DNA from: Serratia fonticola
Lineage (GTDB): Bacteria > Pseudomonadota > Gammaproteobacteria > Enterobacterales > Enterobacteriaceae
Length of the DNA stretch: 64,000 nt
Reading direction: 5' to 3'
Assembly (NCBI RefSeq): GCF_006715025.1
Contig: NZ_VFMK01000001.1
Location: 3,100,001-3,164,000 of the forward strand
Part shown: positions 8,750 to 17,451 of the stretch, one piece after another
How the letters are laid out: each line of letters starts with the position of its first letter
Numbering within the stretch: the stretch's first letter is position 1
Position numbers and translations under genes: made by a program
The notes under the pieces: model-generated
What the model saw: the letters and a program-made list of their open reading frames with translations, nothing else
Told to the model about the DNA's origin: nothing
Databases searched by the model: none

Positions 8750-9643
8750 TTAAACGCTGTGCCGTAAGGACTCGACAAGCAAGGCCATTGCCCGGGAGGG
8801 CTGGCGCCGGTTCGGATAGTAGAGGTGCAATCCGGGCCAAATTGGGCACCAATCTTCCAATACGGATGTCAACAGACCCTGTGTTATATAAGGGCGGACC
8901 ATATCTTCGGGCAGGTAGGCCAGCCCGAAACCTGATTTTGCCGCCTCCAGAATGTCGTAGGCATTGTTAAAAATAACCGTCCCCGCCACACGGGCATTGA
9001 TGGTCTGCTTTCCCTTGATAAATTCCCACTCGTAAAGCCCGCCATAGGTCGAGGTGCGCAGATTGATGCAGACGTGTTCATTGAGATCCTGTGGTTTTTT
9101 TGGCAAACGCCGGTTAGCGAAATAGGCCGTTGAACCGACAACCCTATTGTGGATATCTGGACCGATGCGCACGGAGATCATATCCAAAGCCAATTCCTGA
9201 CCAAAACGAACGCCAGCATCATAGCCTCTGGCGACGATATCGACGCTCTCGTACTCACTGATCAACTCGACATGGATATCGGGATAATGTGGCAAGAAGT
9301 TGGCCAGTTTGGGCCAAAGCGTGCTTCTGATCGCGTAGTCGATAGCGGTGATGCGGAGGGTTCCGGTTGGCTTATCGCGAAGTTCGCTCAGCGACTGGAT
9401 GTCCTCCTCAATCTGCTCAAATTCCGGAACCAGACGATCAAGTAGGCGTTGGCCAGCTTCTGTAGGGGATACATTTCGGGTACTGCGCATGAGAAGGCGA
9501 ACACCTAACTTTGCCTCAAGCTCCCGGATCGTGTAACTCAGGGCGGGTTGGGAGACACGAAGTTGTGCCGCTGCCCGCGTGAAACTGTGCTCTCGGGCAA
9601 CAGCGATAAAGGCAAGCAGAGCACTGAAGTTGTCACGTGCCAT
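8750..9643 (-). CDS. LysR-family transcriptional regulator (paralogue 2)
   Basis: A 297-residue LysR regulator with the helix-turn-helix FIAVAREHSFTRAAAQLRVS and a full effector domain (for example AYDILEAAKSGFGLAYLPED). The ATG at 9643 has AAAAGAGG upstream. An upstream in-frame ATG at 9682 lacks one. It is divergent from the aldo/keto reductase gene over a 273-base region, the classical layout for a LysR regulator and its target. The paralogue follows 90 bases downstream. The inducer is unknown. Confidence 0.93.
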   Translation of the reverse strand: MARDNFSALLAFIAVAREHSFTRAAAQLRVSQPALSYTIRELEAKLGVRLLMRSTRNVSPTEAGQRLLDRLVPEFEQIEEDIQSLSELRDKPTGTLRITAIDYAIRSTLWPKLANFLPHYPDIHVELISEYESVDIVARGYDAGVRFGQELALDMISVRIGPDIHNRVVGSTAYFANRRLPKKPQDLNEHVCINLRTSTYGGLYEWEFIKGKQTINARVAGTVIFNNAYDILEAAKSGFGLAYLPEDMVRPYITQGLLTSVLEDWCPIWPGLHLYYPNRRQPSRAMALLVESLRHSV

Positions 9644-9916
9644 TAATGACCTCTTTTTATCAATGAGTCTTTTCAAATCCAACTGGCGAACTATTGGCGC
9701 ATAGCTGAACTGGCCGATGGCAGTTGTTGGGCGCGGTCTTTTATTGATGAGCCATATTTATAAGAGTATGCATATTCAGCTGTCTAGTTATTTATAGCAC
9801 AGCCATTTAAATTGGAACCCTCCACGCAGACCTCTCTCAGGCCTAAACCGGTTGAGTTAATCGGATAGGCAGGTTTTTTACAGGACGAGTCAGACCAATT
9901 TGGAGGAGTGAATCCT
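9644..9916. promoter_or_regulatory. divergent LysR / aldo-keto reductase promoter region
   Basis: This 273-base region separates the LysR paralogue from the aldo/keto reductase gene and should carry the LysR binding sites. It contains an AT-rich core around 9740-9800 (ATTTATAAGAGTATGCATAT). No T-N11-A motif could be assigned with certainty. A strong ribosome-binding site, TTGGAGGAGTG, precedes the reductase start. Confidence 0.45.
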
Positions 9917-11083
9917 ATGAGTGAACAAATGTCTTCTCATCGCCGTGACTTACTGAAAATGATGGCGACGGCGGGTGTTGTCGCTTGTGCGCCTGCGTCA
10001 GTGAGTATGGCTGTGGCTCAACAAATACAGACCCCGGGCACTTCGGCTGAGGGTTGCAGCGCACTGGATCTTCCTGTGATAACGCAGCAGCGTACGCTGG
10101 GAAAAGGCCCCGTTGGTATGGAGGTTTCGGCCTTGGGCTTTGGCGTTATGGGAATGAATTACAACCGAGGCCCGCATCCGGATCGTCAGGCGATGATCGC
10201 ATTGTTGCATCAGGCGGTAGAACGCGGTGTGACGCTGTTTGATACCGCCCAGGTGTATGGTCCTCTGATTAATGAAGAGCTGGCAGGTGAGGCGCTGTAT
10301 CCCTATCGCAACAAGGTCAGTGTGACGACGAAATTTGGTCATCGCATCGAAGACGGCAAGTACATTGAGGGTGAGCTGGATAGCCGCCCGGAAACCATAA
10401 AACGCGTGGCTGAAGAGTCGCTTAAACGACTTCGTGTTGAGGCTATCGATCTCTTCTATCAACATCGTGCCGATCCCGCCGTACCGATCGAAGACGTCGC
10501 TGGAGCGGTGAAGGATTTGATCCAACAGGGCAAAGTCAAACGATTTGGTCTGTGTGAAGTCGGCGCTGAGACTATCCGCCGGGCCCATGCCGTACAGCCG
10601 GTAACGGCGGTGCAAAGTGAGTATCACCTGATGTGGCGGACACAGGAAAAAGAGGTCTTCCCGGTATTGCAAGAGCTCGGTATCGGTTTTGTGCCCTATA
10701 GCCCGCTTAACCGAGGGTTTCTCGGTGGGGCAATCAACGAATATACCCGCTTTGATTCAGGTAATGACAACCGTGCAACGCTTCCTCGTTTTACGCCAGA
10801 AGCCATCAGGGCCAATCTGGCGGTAGTGGAAGTCCTGAACGCGTTTGGGCGTACTCGTGGTGCAACCTCGGCCCAGGTGGCTCTGGCGTGGCTGATGGCG
10901 AAAGGATCGTGGATTGTACCTATTCCAGGTACCACCAAGCTGGCTCATCTGGACGAGAACCTGCGATCCACCGCGCTGAAACTGACCCCTGAAGATGTTC
11001 TGGCGTTGGAGGCGGCCGTATCGAAGATACACATCGTGGGTGATCGTTATCCGGCATCGCAACAGCGCCAAGTAGCCAGTTGA
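9917..11083 (+). CDS. aldo/keto reductase with twin-arginine signal
   Basis: A 388-residue NADPH-dependent oxidoreductase of the aldo/keto reductase superfamily. The tetrad is visible: Asp in FDTAQVYGP, with Tyr four residues on, Lys in TTKFGH and His in YQHRADP. The cofactor end is IPIPGTTKL-like (VPIPGTTK). Before the barrel there is an extension of about 65 residues starting SSHRRDLLKMMATAG. It reads as a Tat signal (RR-x-L-L-K, moderately hydrophobic, then AVAQQ), so the folded enzyme may be exported with its cofactor. The ATG at 9917 is used, with GGAGG upstream. It is followed by a secreted hydrolase gene, and the divergent LysR is the likely regulator. Confidence 0.9.
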   Translation: MSEQMSSHRRDLLKMMATAGVVACAPASVSMAVAQQIQTPGTSAEGCSALDLPVITQQRTLGKGPVGMEVSALGFGVMGMNYNRGPHPDRQAMIALLHQAVERGVTLFDTAQVYGPLINEELAGEALYPYRNKVSVTTKFGHRIEDGKYIEGELDSRPETIKRVAEESLKRLRVEAIDLFYQHRADPAVPIEDVAGAVKDLIQQGKVKRFGLCEVGAETIRRAHAVQPVTAVQSEYHLMWRTQEKEVFPVLQELGIGFVPYSPLNRGFLGGAINEYTRFDSGNDNRATLPRFTPEAIRANLAVVEVLNAFGRTRGATSAQVALAWLMAKGSWIVPIPGTTKLAHLDENLRSTALKLTPEDVLALEAAVSKIHIVGDRYPASQQRQVAS

Positions 11084-11103
11084 TTAAAAGCGGAGAAAGC
11101 AAC

Positions 11104-12126
11104 ATGTCTATTCTAAGAAACTCATTGCTCTCAGCGGCAATTTTATTAACGCAGACCTCGCTTGCCCAGGCGGTAACTCCTGGCGCAGTAGCAGAAGGAG
11201 CCAATGTCGTGGGATCTGAAAACGTGACTTTCACCAACGGGGAAATAAAAATGGCAGGGAATCTCTATCTCCCCGCCGATTACGACAGTACCAAAACATA
11301 CCCAGCGATAGTCGTTTCTCACCCCTGGGGAGGTGTGAAAGAGCAGACCTCCGGCCTTTATGCTCAGCAGTTGGCGCGCCACGGCTTTGTTACTCTGGCC
11401 TTCGATGCTTCCCATTATGGCGAGAGCGGAGGTAAGCCACGTGACTTGGAAGATCCGGCAGATCGTGTGCAGGACATCCGTAGCGCCGTTGGTTTTCTGA
11501 GCAGCCTGGGGCAAGTAGATGCAAACCGCATTGGTACATTGGGGATCTGCGCCGGTGGTGGGTATACGTTGAACGAGGCGCAGACCGACCTGCGAGTGAA
11601 AGCGGTCGCTGGCGTAGTTGCCTATGACATCGGTGATGCAACACGCAATGGTATCCAGGGTTCACCGGTTTCTGAGGCAGACAGACAGAATCTGTTAAAG
11701 AGTGTTGATGAACAACTCAACAAGGAAGCAGCCGGAGCCCCTGTATTGGTTCAGCCGTTGTTGCCAGCACGCGATCAACTGAATGCCGATACTCCCAACT
11801 TTGTGCGCGAAGCAACGGAATACTATCTGACGCCGCGCGGTTCGCATCCCAACGCCAAAAATCGCTATGTAGTAACCAGCCCTGGTCTGCATATGGCGTA
11901 TTACCCGCTGGATCACATGGCGCTGATCGCTCCGAGACCGGTATTACTGATTGCGGGCGAGCGCACTGAGACGCTGAAGTTCAGCCAGCAGGCTTTTGCC
12001 AATGCACAGCAGCCTAAAGAATTGATGGTTATCCCAGGGGCCTCACACTTCGACCTTTACGACAAGCCACAGTATGTGACGCCTGCCGTAGAAAAATTAG
12101 CCGAGTTTTTCGGTAAGAATCTTTAG
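11104..12126 (+). CDS. secreted dienelactone-hydrolase-like alpha/beta hydrolase
   Basis: A 340-residue alpha/beta hydrolase with a Sec signal peptide (MSILRNSLLSAAILL...SLAQA). The nucleophile elbow reads GICAGGG, so the expected nucleophile is Cys, as in dienelactone hydrolases, not Ser. Later landmarks are RPVLLIAGERTE (acid region) and GASHFDLYD (catalytic His). The family includes YcjY-like proteins, whose substrates are mostly unknown. The ATG at 11104 has GGAGAAAG upstream. It follows the Tat-signal reductase by 20 bases, so the two are probably co-transcribed and both act outside the cytoplasm. Confidence 0.87.
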   Translation: MSILRNSLLSAAILLTQTSLAQAVTPGAVAEGANVVGSENVTFTNGEIKMAGNLYLPADYDSTKTYPAIVVSHPWGGVKEQTSGLYAQQLARHGFVTLAFDASHYGESGGKPRDLEDPADRVQDIRSAVGFLSSLGQVDANRIGTLGICAGGGYTLNEAQTDLRVKAVAGVVAYDIGDATRNGIQGSPVSEADRQNLLKSVDEQLNKEAAGAPVLVQPLLPARDQLNADTPNFVREATEYYLTPRGSHPNAKNRYVVTSPGLHMAYYPLDHMALIAPRPVLLIAGERTETLKFSQQAFANAQQPKELMVIPGASHFDLYDKPQYVTPAVEKLAEFFGKNL

Positions 12127-12207
12127 TAACTCACCGCTAAGAGGCCCTGGTGTAAAGCGCTTTTGCTGCCTGTGCCAGGGTCTTTTGGCGATATAGGAAT
12201 TGAAAGC

Positions 12208-12969
12208 ATGAAAATATTGTTTGAAAATCAGGTTGCTCTGGTAACCGGGGCCGCATCAGGAATGGGGCTTGCCGCTGCCAAGGCCTTTGCCCAAGCGGGG
12301 GCTGCGGTGGCGCTGGCGGATGTGAACGAGGAGGGCGTGCGCGCCGCTGCGGATGCATTGGTTGCTGCTGGCTATAAAGCGATAGGTATTCGTTGCAATG
12401 TGGTGGATATGAGCGAAGTCGAAGCCATGGTTAATAAGACAGTTGCCACCTTCGGGCGCTTGGACTGCGCATTTAATAACGCCGGTGTTCAGAGCCCTGT
12501 CGCTGAAACGGCTGATGCCGAAGCGAAAGATTATGACTTTGTGATGGGGGTTAATCTGCGTGGCATCTGGAACTGTATGAAGTACGAATTATTGCAGATG
12601 CGTCAGCAAGGCAGCGGAGCTATCGTTAATAATTCGTCGCTCGGTGGTCTGGTCGGGATTGCCGAGCGGGGGATCTATCACGCCTCCAAACACGGGGTTG
12701 TCGGGCTGACAAAAAGTGCCGGGCTCGAGTATGCCGCAAAGGGGATCCGCATCAACGCCGTTTGCCCCGGTATCATTGAAACACCGATGGTTTCCGGCAT
12801 GCTTGAGAGCCAACCGGAAGCCATGAGCGAATTAATGAAAGAGGTGCCAATGGCACGCCTTGGCCGTGCAGAGGAAGTTGCCGACGCGGTATTGTGGTTA
12901 TGCAGCCCAGCGTCCAGCTTTGTGATCGGTCACGCACTGCCTGTTGACGGCGGTTATACCGTGCGTTGA
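12208..12969 (+). CDS. short-chain dehydrogenase/reductase
   Basis: A 253-residue classical SDR. It shows the cofactor motif TGAASGMG (residues about 12-19), NNAG, the catalytic Ser in NNSSLGG and YHASK (Tyr/Lys). The C-terminal PVDGGY end is typical. The ATG at 12208 is preceded by ATAGGAA. It is the third gene in the run after the reductase and hydrolase, with an 81-base gap, and may be part of the same LysR-controlled unit. The substrate is unknown. Confidence 0.9.
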   Translation: MKILFENQVALVTGAASGMGLAAAKAFAQAGAAVALADVNEEGVRAAADALVAAGYKAIGIRCNVVDMSEVEAMVNKTVATFGRLDCAFNNAGVQSPVAETADAEAKDYDFVMGVNLRGIWNCMKYELLQMRQQGSGAIVNNSSLGGLVGIAERGIYHASKHGVVGLTKSAGLEYAAKGIRINAVCPGIIETPMVSGMLESQPEAMSELMKEVPMARLGRAEEVADAVLWLCSPASSFVIGHALPVDGGYTVR

Positions 12970-13048
12970 TTCGCCTACCTCCAGTGAGTGGTTGGTGCCA
13001 GGTGAAAGGATCGCCTAGAATTAGCGGTTTATTTCGCTGGAGCGCGCC

Positions 13049-13831
13049 ATGTTTCATCCTTATACCCCGACGTTGTTATCTGCTGATGAACCTGCGGCCG
13101 TGGCGGTTGAACTGCCGCAGGCGACATCGCCCTTGCTGTTGCTGTGCGATCATGCTGGCCGGGCGATTCCAAAGCGCCTGGGCACGTTAGGCCTCGCTGG
13201 CGAGGAGATTGACAGGCACATCGGTTGGGATATCGGCGCACTGGGGGTTTCGCGCCAATTGGCCCATCTTTTAGATGCAACCCTCATCCATCAGCATTAC
13301 TCGCGTTTGGTTATCGACTGTAACCGCACACCGGGTATTGCCAGTTCAATTCCGCTGATTTCTGAACACACGCCGATACCGGGTAATCAAGACATCAGCG
13401 CGGCAGAAGCCGGAGCCCGCGAACAGGAAATCTTTCAGCCGTATCATCAAGCGATCGACCATGCGTTGACGGCTCGACAGGCCAAGGGACAGCCCAGCGC
13501 GGTGATAGCCATGCACAGTTTCACGCCGGTATTTAAAGGTGTCGAGCGGCCTTGGCAGGTTGGATTACTGTTTAACCGCCACCCACAATTTGCCTTACTT
13601 CTTGCGGAGTTACTGCGGGAGGAAGGGGATTTACAGGTGGGGATCAACGAGCCATATGCCATGACCGACGCCACCGATTACACGCTACCGATGCATGCAG
13701 AGCGCCAGGCATTACCGTATGTGGGCATCGAAATCCGCCAGGACCTGATTTGCGATGCGGCCAGTCAAGCAGCATGGGCCGAACGTTTTGCCCGGCTATT
13801 GCCTTTATTATGGCAACGCTGGGAAATTTGA
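13049..13831 (+). CDS. N-formylglutamate amidohydrolase family protein
   Basis: A 260-residue protein of the N-formylglutamate amidohydrolase (PF05013) family, zinc-dependent enzymes releasing formate or cleaving related amides. Conserved blocks seen are LLLLCDHAGRAIP, IGWDIGALGV, YSRLVIDCNR and MHSFTPV. No hut genes are adjacent, so a role in histidine degradation is not indicated. Related standalone proteins are of unknown substrate. The start has GGAG eight bases upstream. It is monocistronic between an SDR gene and ycgR. Confidence 0.85.
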   Translation: MFHPYTPTLLSADEPAAVAVELPQATSPLLLLCDHAGRAIPKRLGTLGLAGEEIDRHIGWDIGALGVSRQLAHLLDATLIHQHYSRLVIDCNRTPGIASSIPLISEHTPIPGNQDISAAEAGAREQEIFQPYHQAIDHALTARQAKGQPSAVIAMHSFTPVFKGVERPWQVGLLFNRHPQFALLLAELLREEGDLQVGINEPYAMTDATDYTLPMHAERQALPYVGIEIRQDLICDAASQAAWAERFARLLPLLWQRWEI

Positions 13832-13883
13832 CTTTGGTATTGATGGCGGTGATGATTAAGTGTAAGGAAATCGTAAACGTCGA

Positions 13884-13929
13884 TATACCCATCGTCTTTC
13901 AAGCTGCAACTTGAAATCTATCGGGTATA
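13884..13929. repeat. 46-bp intergenic palindromic repeat
   Basis: TATACCC at 13884 and GGGTATA at 13923-13929 bound an imperfect palindrome whose centre reads TTTCAAGCTGCAACTTGAAA. This layout resembles the short dispersed palindromes found between genes in Yersinia and Serratia. Only one copy was noticed here. It sits just upstream of ycgR. Confidence 0.55.
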
Positions 13930-13949
13930 GATAATTCTGGGAGAGACGG

Positions 13950-14663
13950 GTGGAGCATATTGATAACGGACTGTTTATCAAGCAGGAGCGTTTTGAAGTT
14001 CTGGCAATTTTGCGTGATATTTATAAGCAAAAAACACCGCTACGCGTCGCTAATCAGCAGCATCAATTCAGCAGTCAACTATTGAGCGTCGGGGCCGATA
14101 ACATCGTTTTTGAGTGTGATGCTAATAACGAGCGGTTTCCCAGTGGGGAATTCAATATCGTGATTGAAAGTCAGGATGCCAAAATCGAATTCGCTCTCGA
14201 GCAGGCAGAACTGACCGAACATAACGATATGACAGTCTATGCAGCGCGTCTGCCAGAAAAACTGGTCTATATCCAGCGCCGCCGTCAGTTGCGGATCACT
14301 ACCCCTTATTGGCGAGAATTCCTGTGCCGGGGAGAGTATGACGACGGTACCCCGTACCAACTTCGTATTCACGATCTTTCTCCAGGCGGCGTTGGATTGC
14401 GTATCGATTCCCCAGTGCCAACCTGCATGCAACCGGGGCTGGTGTTCAACAAGGCTCAGTTGGACTTGGGTGACTATGGCAAGTTCACTGTGAATATGGA
14501 ACTGATCGCCATTAATGAAGATCATGAAGTTGATGAGGACGAGGCGCAGCATTTTTCACGTTTGTCTTGTCGCTTCATTAAGCTGGGGATACAGACTGAG
14601 CGTAAAATCCAAAGTGCCGTATTTGCTTTTGAATTGGACTTCAACAAAAAGAAAAAGCGCTGA
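13950..14663 (+). CDS. ycgR: cyclic-di-GMP-responsive flagellar brake protein YcgR
   Basis: A 237-residue PilZ protein that binds c-di-GMP and slows the flagellar motor. The N-terminal YcgR domain (about residues 1-105) is followed by the PilZ domain. The two ligand motifs are seen: RRRQLRI (RxxxR) and DLSPGGVG (DxSxxG). The gene starts with GTG, preceded by GGGAGAGACG. E. coli YcgR is 244 residues, so the length fits. No flagellar genes are nearby, which is usual for ycgR. Confidence 0.93.
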   Translation: MEHIDNGLFIKQERFEVLAILRDIYKQKTPLRVANQQHQFSSQLLSVGADNIVFECDANNERFPSGEFNIVIESQDAKIEFALEQAELTEHNDMTVYAARLPEKLVYIQRRRQLRITTPYWREFLCRGEYDDGTPYQLRIHDLSPGGVGLRIDSPVPTCMQPGLVFNKAQLDLGDYGKFTVNMELIAINEDHEVDEDEAQHFSRLSCRFIKLGIQTERKIQSAVFAFELDFNKKKKR

Positions 14664-14669
14664 GTGATC

Positions 14670-14690
14670 GGCGCAGGTTTTTCCTGCGCC
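14670..14690. terminator. bidirectional terminator between ycgR and pdxK
   Basis: An 8-bp perfect stem, GGCGCAGG (14670-14677) and CCTGCGCC (14683-14690), encloses a five-T loop. It lies between convergent genes 6 and 10 bases from their stop codons. Confidence 0.8.
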
Positions 14691-14700
14691 GGGTTTGGGA

Positions 14701-15540
14701 TTATTTCAATGCCCGCAAGCTGCCAATTTCCTGCCAGCCATGGCGCGCGGCTTCTTCCAACACCGAACACACCTCGCGACTGGCTGCCGGAATAGCCGTG
14801 CTGAGCGGGTCACCTTGAAGCAGGTGGCTGATCAACAGTGCGGTAAACATGTCACCGGTGCCTTTCGCCGCCGAGTTGATTTTGGCATGGGTGAAGCTTT
14901 GCACGTCGTTTGCGGTGACTAACAATAGGCCGACTTCGTCATCGCGGGTCGCTACGCCGGGAGCACTGGTGACCAATACCCATTGCGTGTTGCCTTTCAG
15001 TAACGCTTTTGCAGCGTGTTGGGTTTGTTCACGGGTGGTTAGCGGGCAGCCAGACAGCTGCTCAAGCTCAAAACCGTTGGGTGTCACGCCATGTGCCAGG
15101 TTAAGGAACGGTGAGCGGTAACATCCTACCAAGCGTTCATCGACATACACGCCTTCGCCATAGTCCCCCATGACCGGATCGATGTAGATTTTAATCTCCG
15201 GATTAATGGTGATAACGCGCTGGAGCCAATCTGCCAGAATATGGCCCTGCATCACATCGCCCAGATAGCCGACGATCACGGCACGAACGCGGCGAACGAC
15301 ATCACGCGCAATTAAATCGTCCAGAAAACCGCTAAACCACGCGTTGGGAACGACGCCACCGTGTGGGGTACCATAATAGGGCGGGCAACCGAACAACACG
15401 CTCGGCACCTGCAGCACCTCCAGGTTCTTTTTCAACAGTGTGCGGTAGGCAATGCCATTACCCACGCTGCCGTAGACCACCTGTGACTGAATGGTGAGCA
15501 CATCAATTGGCGGCGGCTGCAGTTTAGAGACTGGTTGCAT
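14701..15540 (-). CDS. pdxK: pyridoxine/pyridoxal kinase (PdxK type)
   Basis: A 279-residue ribokinase-fold enzyme that phosphorylates vitamin B6 vitamers in the salvage pathway. The N-terminus IQSQVVYGSVGN and the block AWFSGFL follow PdxK rather than PdxY, which has IQSHVVYGHAGN. Further landmarks are IYIDPVMGD, GVTPNGFELE and the catalytic GTGD (KGTGDMFTALL). It is convergent with ycgR. PdxK is the better match by eye, though many enterobacteria carry both paralogues. Confidence 0.87.
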   Translation of the reverse strand: MQPVSKLQPPPIDVLTIQSQVVYGSVGNGIAYRTLLKKNLEVLQVPSVLFGCPPYYGTPHGGVVPNAWFSGFLDDLIARDVVRRVRAVIVGYLGDVMQGHILADWLQRVITINPEIKIYIDPVMGDYGEGVYVDERLVGCYRSPFLNLAHGVTPNGFELEQLSGCPLTTREQTQHAAKALLKGNTQWVLVTSAPGVATRDDEVGLLLVTANDVQSFTHAKINSAAKGTGDMFTALLISHLLQGDPLSTAIPAASREVCSVLEEAARHGWQEIGSLRALK

Positions 15541-15910
15541 GTTAACTTCCTCTGCTTGTTATTCTTCTGGCGCGGCATTATCACTGGCCGTAGTAGCGGC
15601 AGTTTATACCATCACGGGGCATGGCTACAGCTTGCAACGGGGCAGGGTAATTATTTTTAACAGAATAAATCTCAGGAGTTTGGTATCGCGCCGGGGGATT
15701 TGTTCTCTGGCTATCGTGATATTGATCCGCGATTAGGTAACGAATCTACGGGAAATTGAGCCGCCTAACGATGAGCTGCTTTACCTGGTTATTCATCTAA
15801 CGCGTGTTGTGGCTAAGGACGAAGCCAGAGCAGGCGTTATGCACAATGATAGAATTTAAAACCTGCATCAGGCGCCTTTCCTCACTCCTTTACTCAGGCT
15901 ACTATGAAGC
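15541..15910. other. 370-base intergenic region with no recognisable gene
   Basis: This region separates the divergent pdxK and LysR genes and must contain both promoters. Short open frames exist but lack ribosome-binding sites and family features. No RNA gene or repeat was recognised. Confidence 0.5.
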
Positions 15911-16831
15911 ATGACTGAACCTGATTTCAATTTACTGATGGCGCTCGACGTGCTGCTCGCTGAAGGTAGCGTGGCGGGGGCTGCCCGTCGCCTGGGGTTG
16001 AGCGCTTCGGCCATGAGTCGCACGCTCAGCCGCCTGCGCAGCGTTACCGGCGATCCTTTGCTGGTTCGAGCAGGGCGCAACATGGTGTTGACGCCTTATG
16101 CTGAAGCAATCCGCGAACGTACGCAGAATGTGGTCTTTGAGGCCCGAGCTATCCTTCGCCCTTCCTCATCAGAGCTGGATCTATCAACGTTGGAGCGAAC
16201 TTTCACCCTTCGTGCCAACGATGGCTTTGTCGAGGCTTTTGGCGCGGCGCTTATCAGTGCGGCAGCGGTGGCGGCACCTTTGATTCGCCTGCGTTTTGCA
16301 CCCAAACCCGAGAAGAGCTCAAGGCATCTGCGTGAGGGGTTGGTAGATCTGGAAATCGGCGTGTTAGGGGATATGGGGCCAGAAATACGGTTGCAGGCAT
16401 TATTCCGAGATCGGTTTATCGGCATTGTCAGAAAGGGGCATCCGCTTGCGTTGGCATCGGAGATTAGTGCCAGCCAGTATGCCGCGTTTGGGCATGTTGT
16501 GGCGTCTCGCAGCGGGCGGATGAGTGGCCCCGTCGATGACGCATTGGCGGAAATGGATCTGGAGCGGAAAATTGCGGCAGTAGTTCCGAGCTTCCCGGCC
16601 GCGCTGGCCGTGGCTCAGGCTTCCGATCTGGTGGCGCTGGTGCCGGCTTCGTTCTTTTTCCATCATAAGGGGATTACAGCTACGGATTTGCTCTGGGCAT
16701 TTGAACTTCCGGTAAAAACCAAAGGCATTACCATTTCGCAAATGTGGCATCCTCGTTCCGAGGTAGATCCGGCTCATCGCTGGCTCAGGCAATTGGTGCT
16801 GAGCGTTTGCCGCCAACAGTCAACGGGTTAA
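15911..16831 (+). CDS. LysR-family transcriptional regulator
   Basis: A 306-residue LysR regulator. The helix-turn-helix reads GSVAGAARRLGLSASAMSRT (about residues 19-38), and the wing region has LRSVTGDPLLVRAGR, as in the NodD/SyrM-like branch. An effector-binding domain follows. It is divergent from pdxK and upstream of the AT-rich type III PKS region. Its target is unknown, and control of the PKS genes 0.6 kb downstream is possible but not shown. Confidence 0.9.
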   Translation: MTEPDFNLLMALDVLLAEGSVAGAARRLGLSASAMSRTLSRLRSVTGDPLLVRAGRNMVLTPYAEAIRERTQNVVFEARAILRPSSSELDLSTLERTFTLRANDGFVEAFGAALISAAAVAAPLIRLRFAPKPEKSSRHLREGLVDLEIGVLGDMGPEIRLQALFRDRFIGIVRKGHPLALASEISASQYAAFGHVVASRSGRMSGPVDDALAEMDLERKIAAVVPSFPAALAVAQASDLVALVPASFFFHHKGITATDLLWAFELPVKTKGITISQMWHPRSEVDPAHRWLRQLVLSVCRQQSTG

Positions 16832-17451
16832 ATCCCTGCGACATTCAAAGATCTAACCCTGCAGAGAAAGATGATATCTGTAATCACTCATCGAAATAAG
16901 ACTACTTTCTTTGTAGGATGTTAAAAACGCTTTTCATATACCTGAAATATAATACAGCAATTGTTGCTACCGTATTATTTGGAAAACACAATATGAAGTT
17001 AGATGGCTGTAAAGAGTAGCCCAGCCACTCGTGTAACCCAGGAGGTCGAATAGGCTAGGTTCTGGTATGGAGATGTGCCTCATAACCTCACGTGGCATAA
17101 ATTATCCTCAGTAAAATGTTGGGATTCAGTAATAGCTAATAACCATGTGCTCGTATCATACTCTTTTAAGCTAAGTTGATTTATTTAAATAAGTCAAATC
17201 AATTAAATTTCAATGAAATACCTACGCGTAAGTTGCAATTGATTGAAATATATAATTAAAAAAATATGCAAAAATTGACAGCATCTAAAAAAACAATATA
17301 ACGGCATGAATTGCATGTCATTTTGATAGCACTCTTGGCTTACTTAGCTATAAATCGCTATTTGTCTTACTTGACTCCAACGGATTGCTTGCCTAAATAT
17401 TAATACCAGCATGCTATCAAAATCACTGACTTTAATTAAGTGGGGTTGTAT
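16832..17451. promoter_or_regulatory. AT-rich leader upstream of the type III PKS
   Basis: This is 620 bases without a credible gene, sharply more AT-rich than the LysR gene before it. A good sigma-70-type promoter is present: TTGACA at 17275-17280, a 16-base spacer, and TATAAC at 17297-17302, about 150 bases before the PKS start. The composition change marks the likely left edge of a transferred segment, and silencing by H-NS is plausible. Confidence 0.6.
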
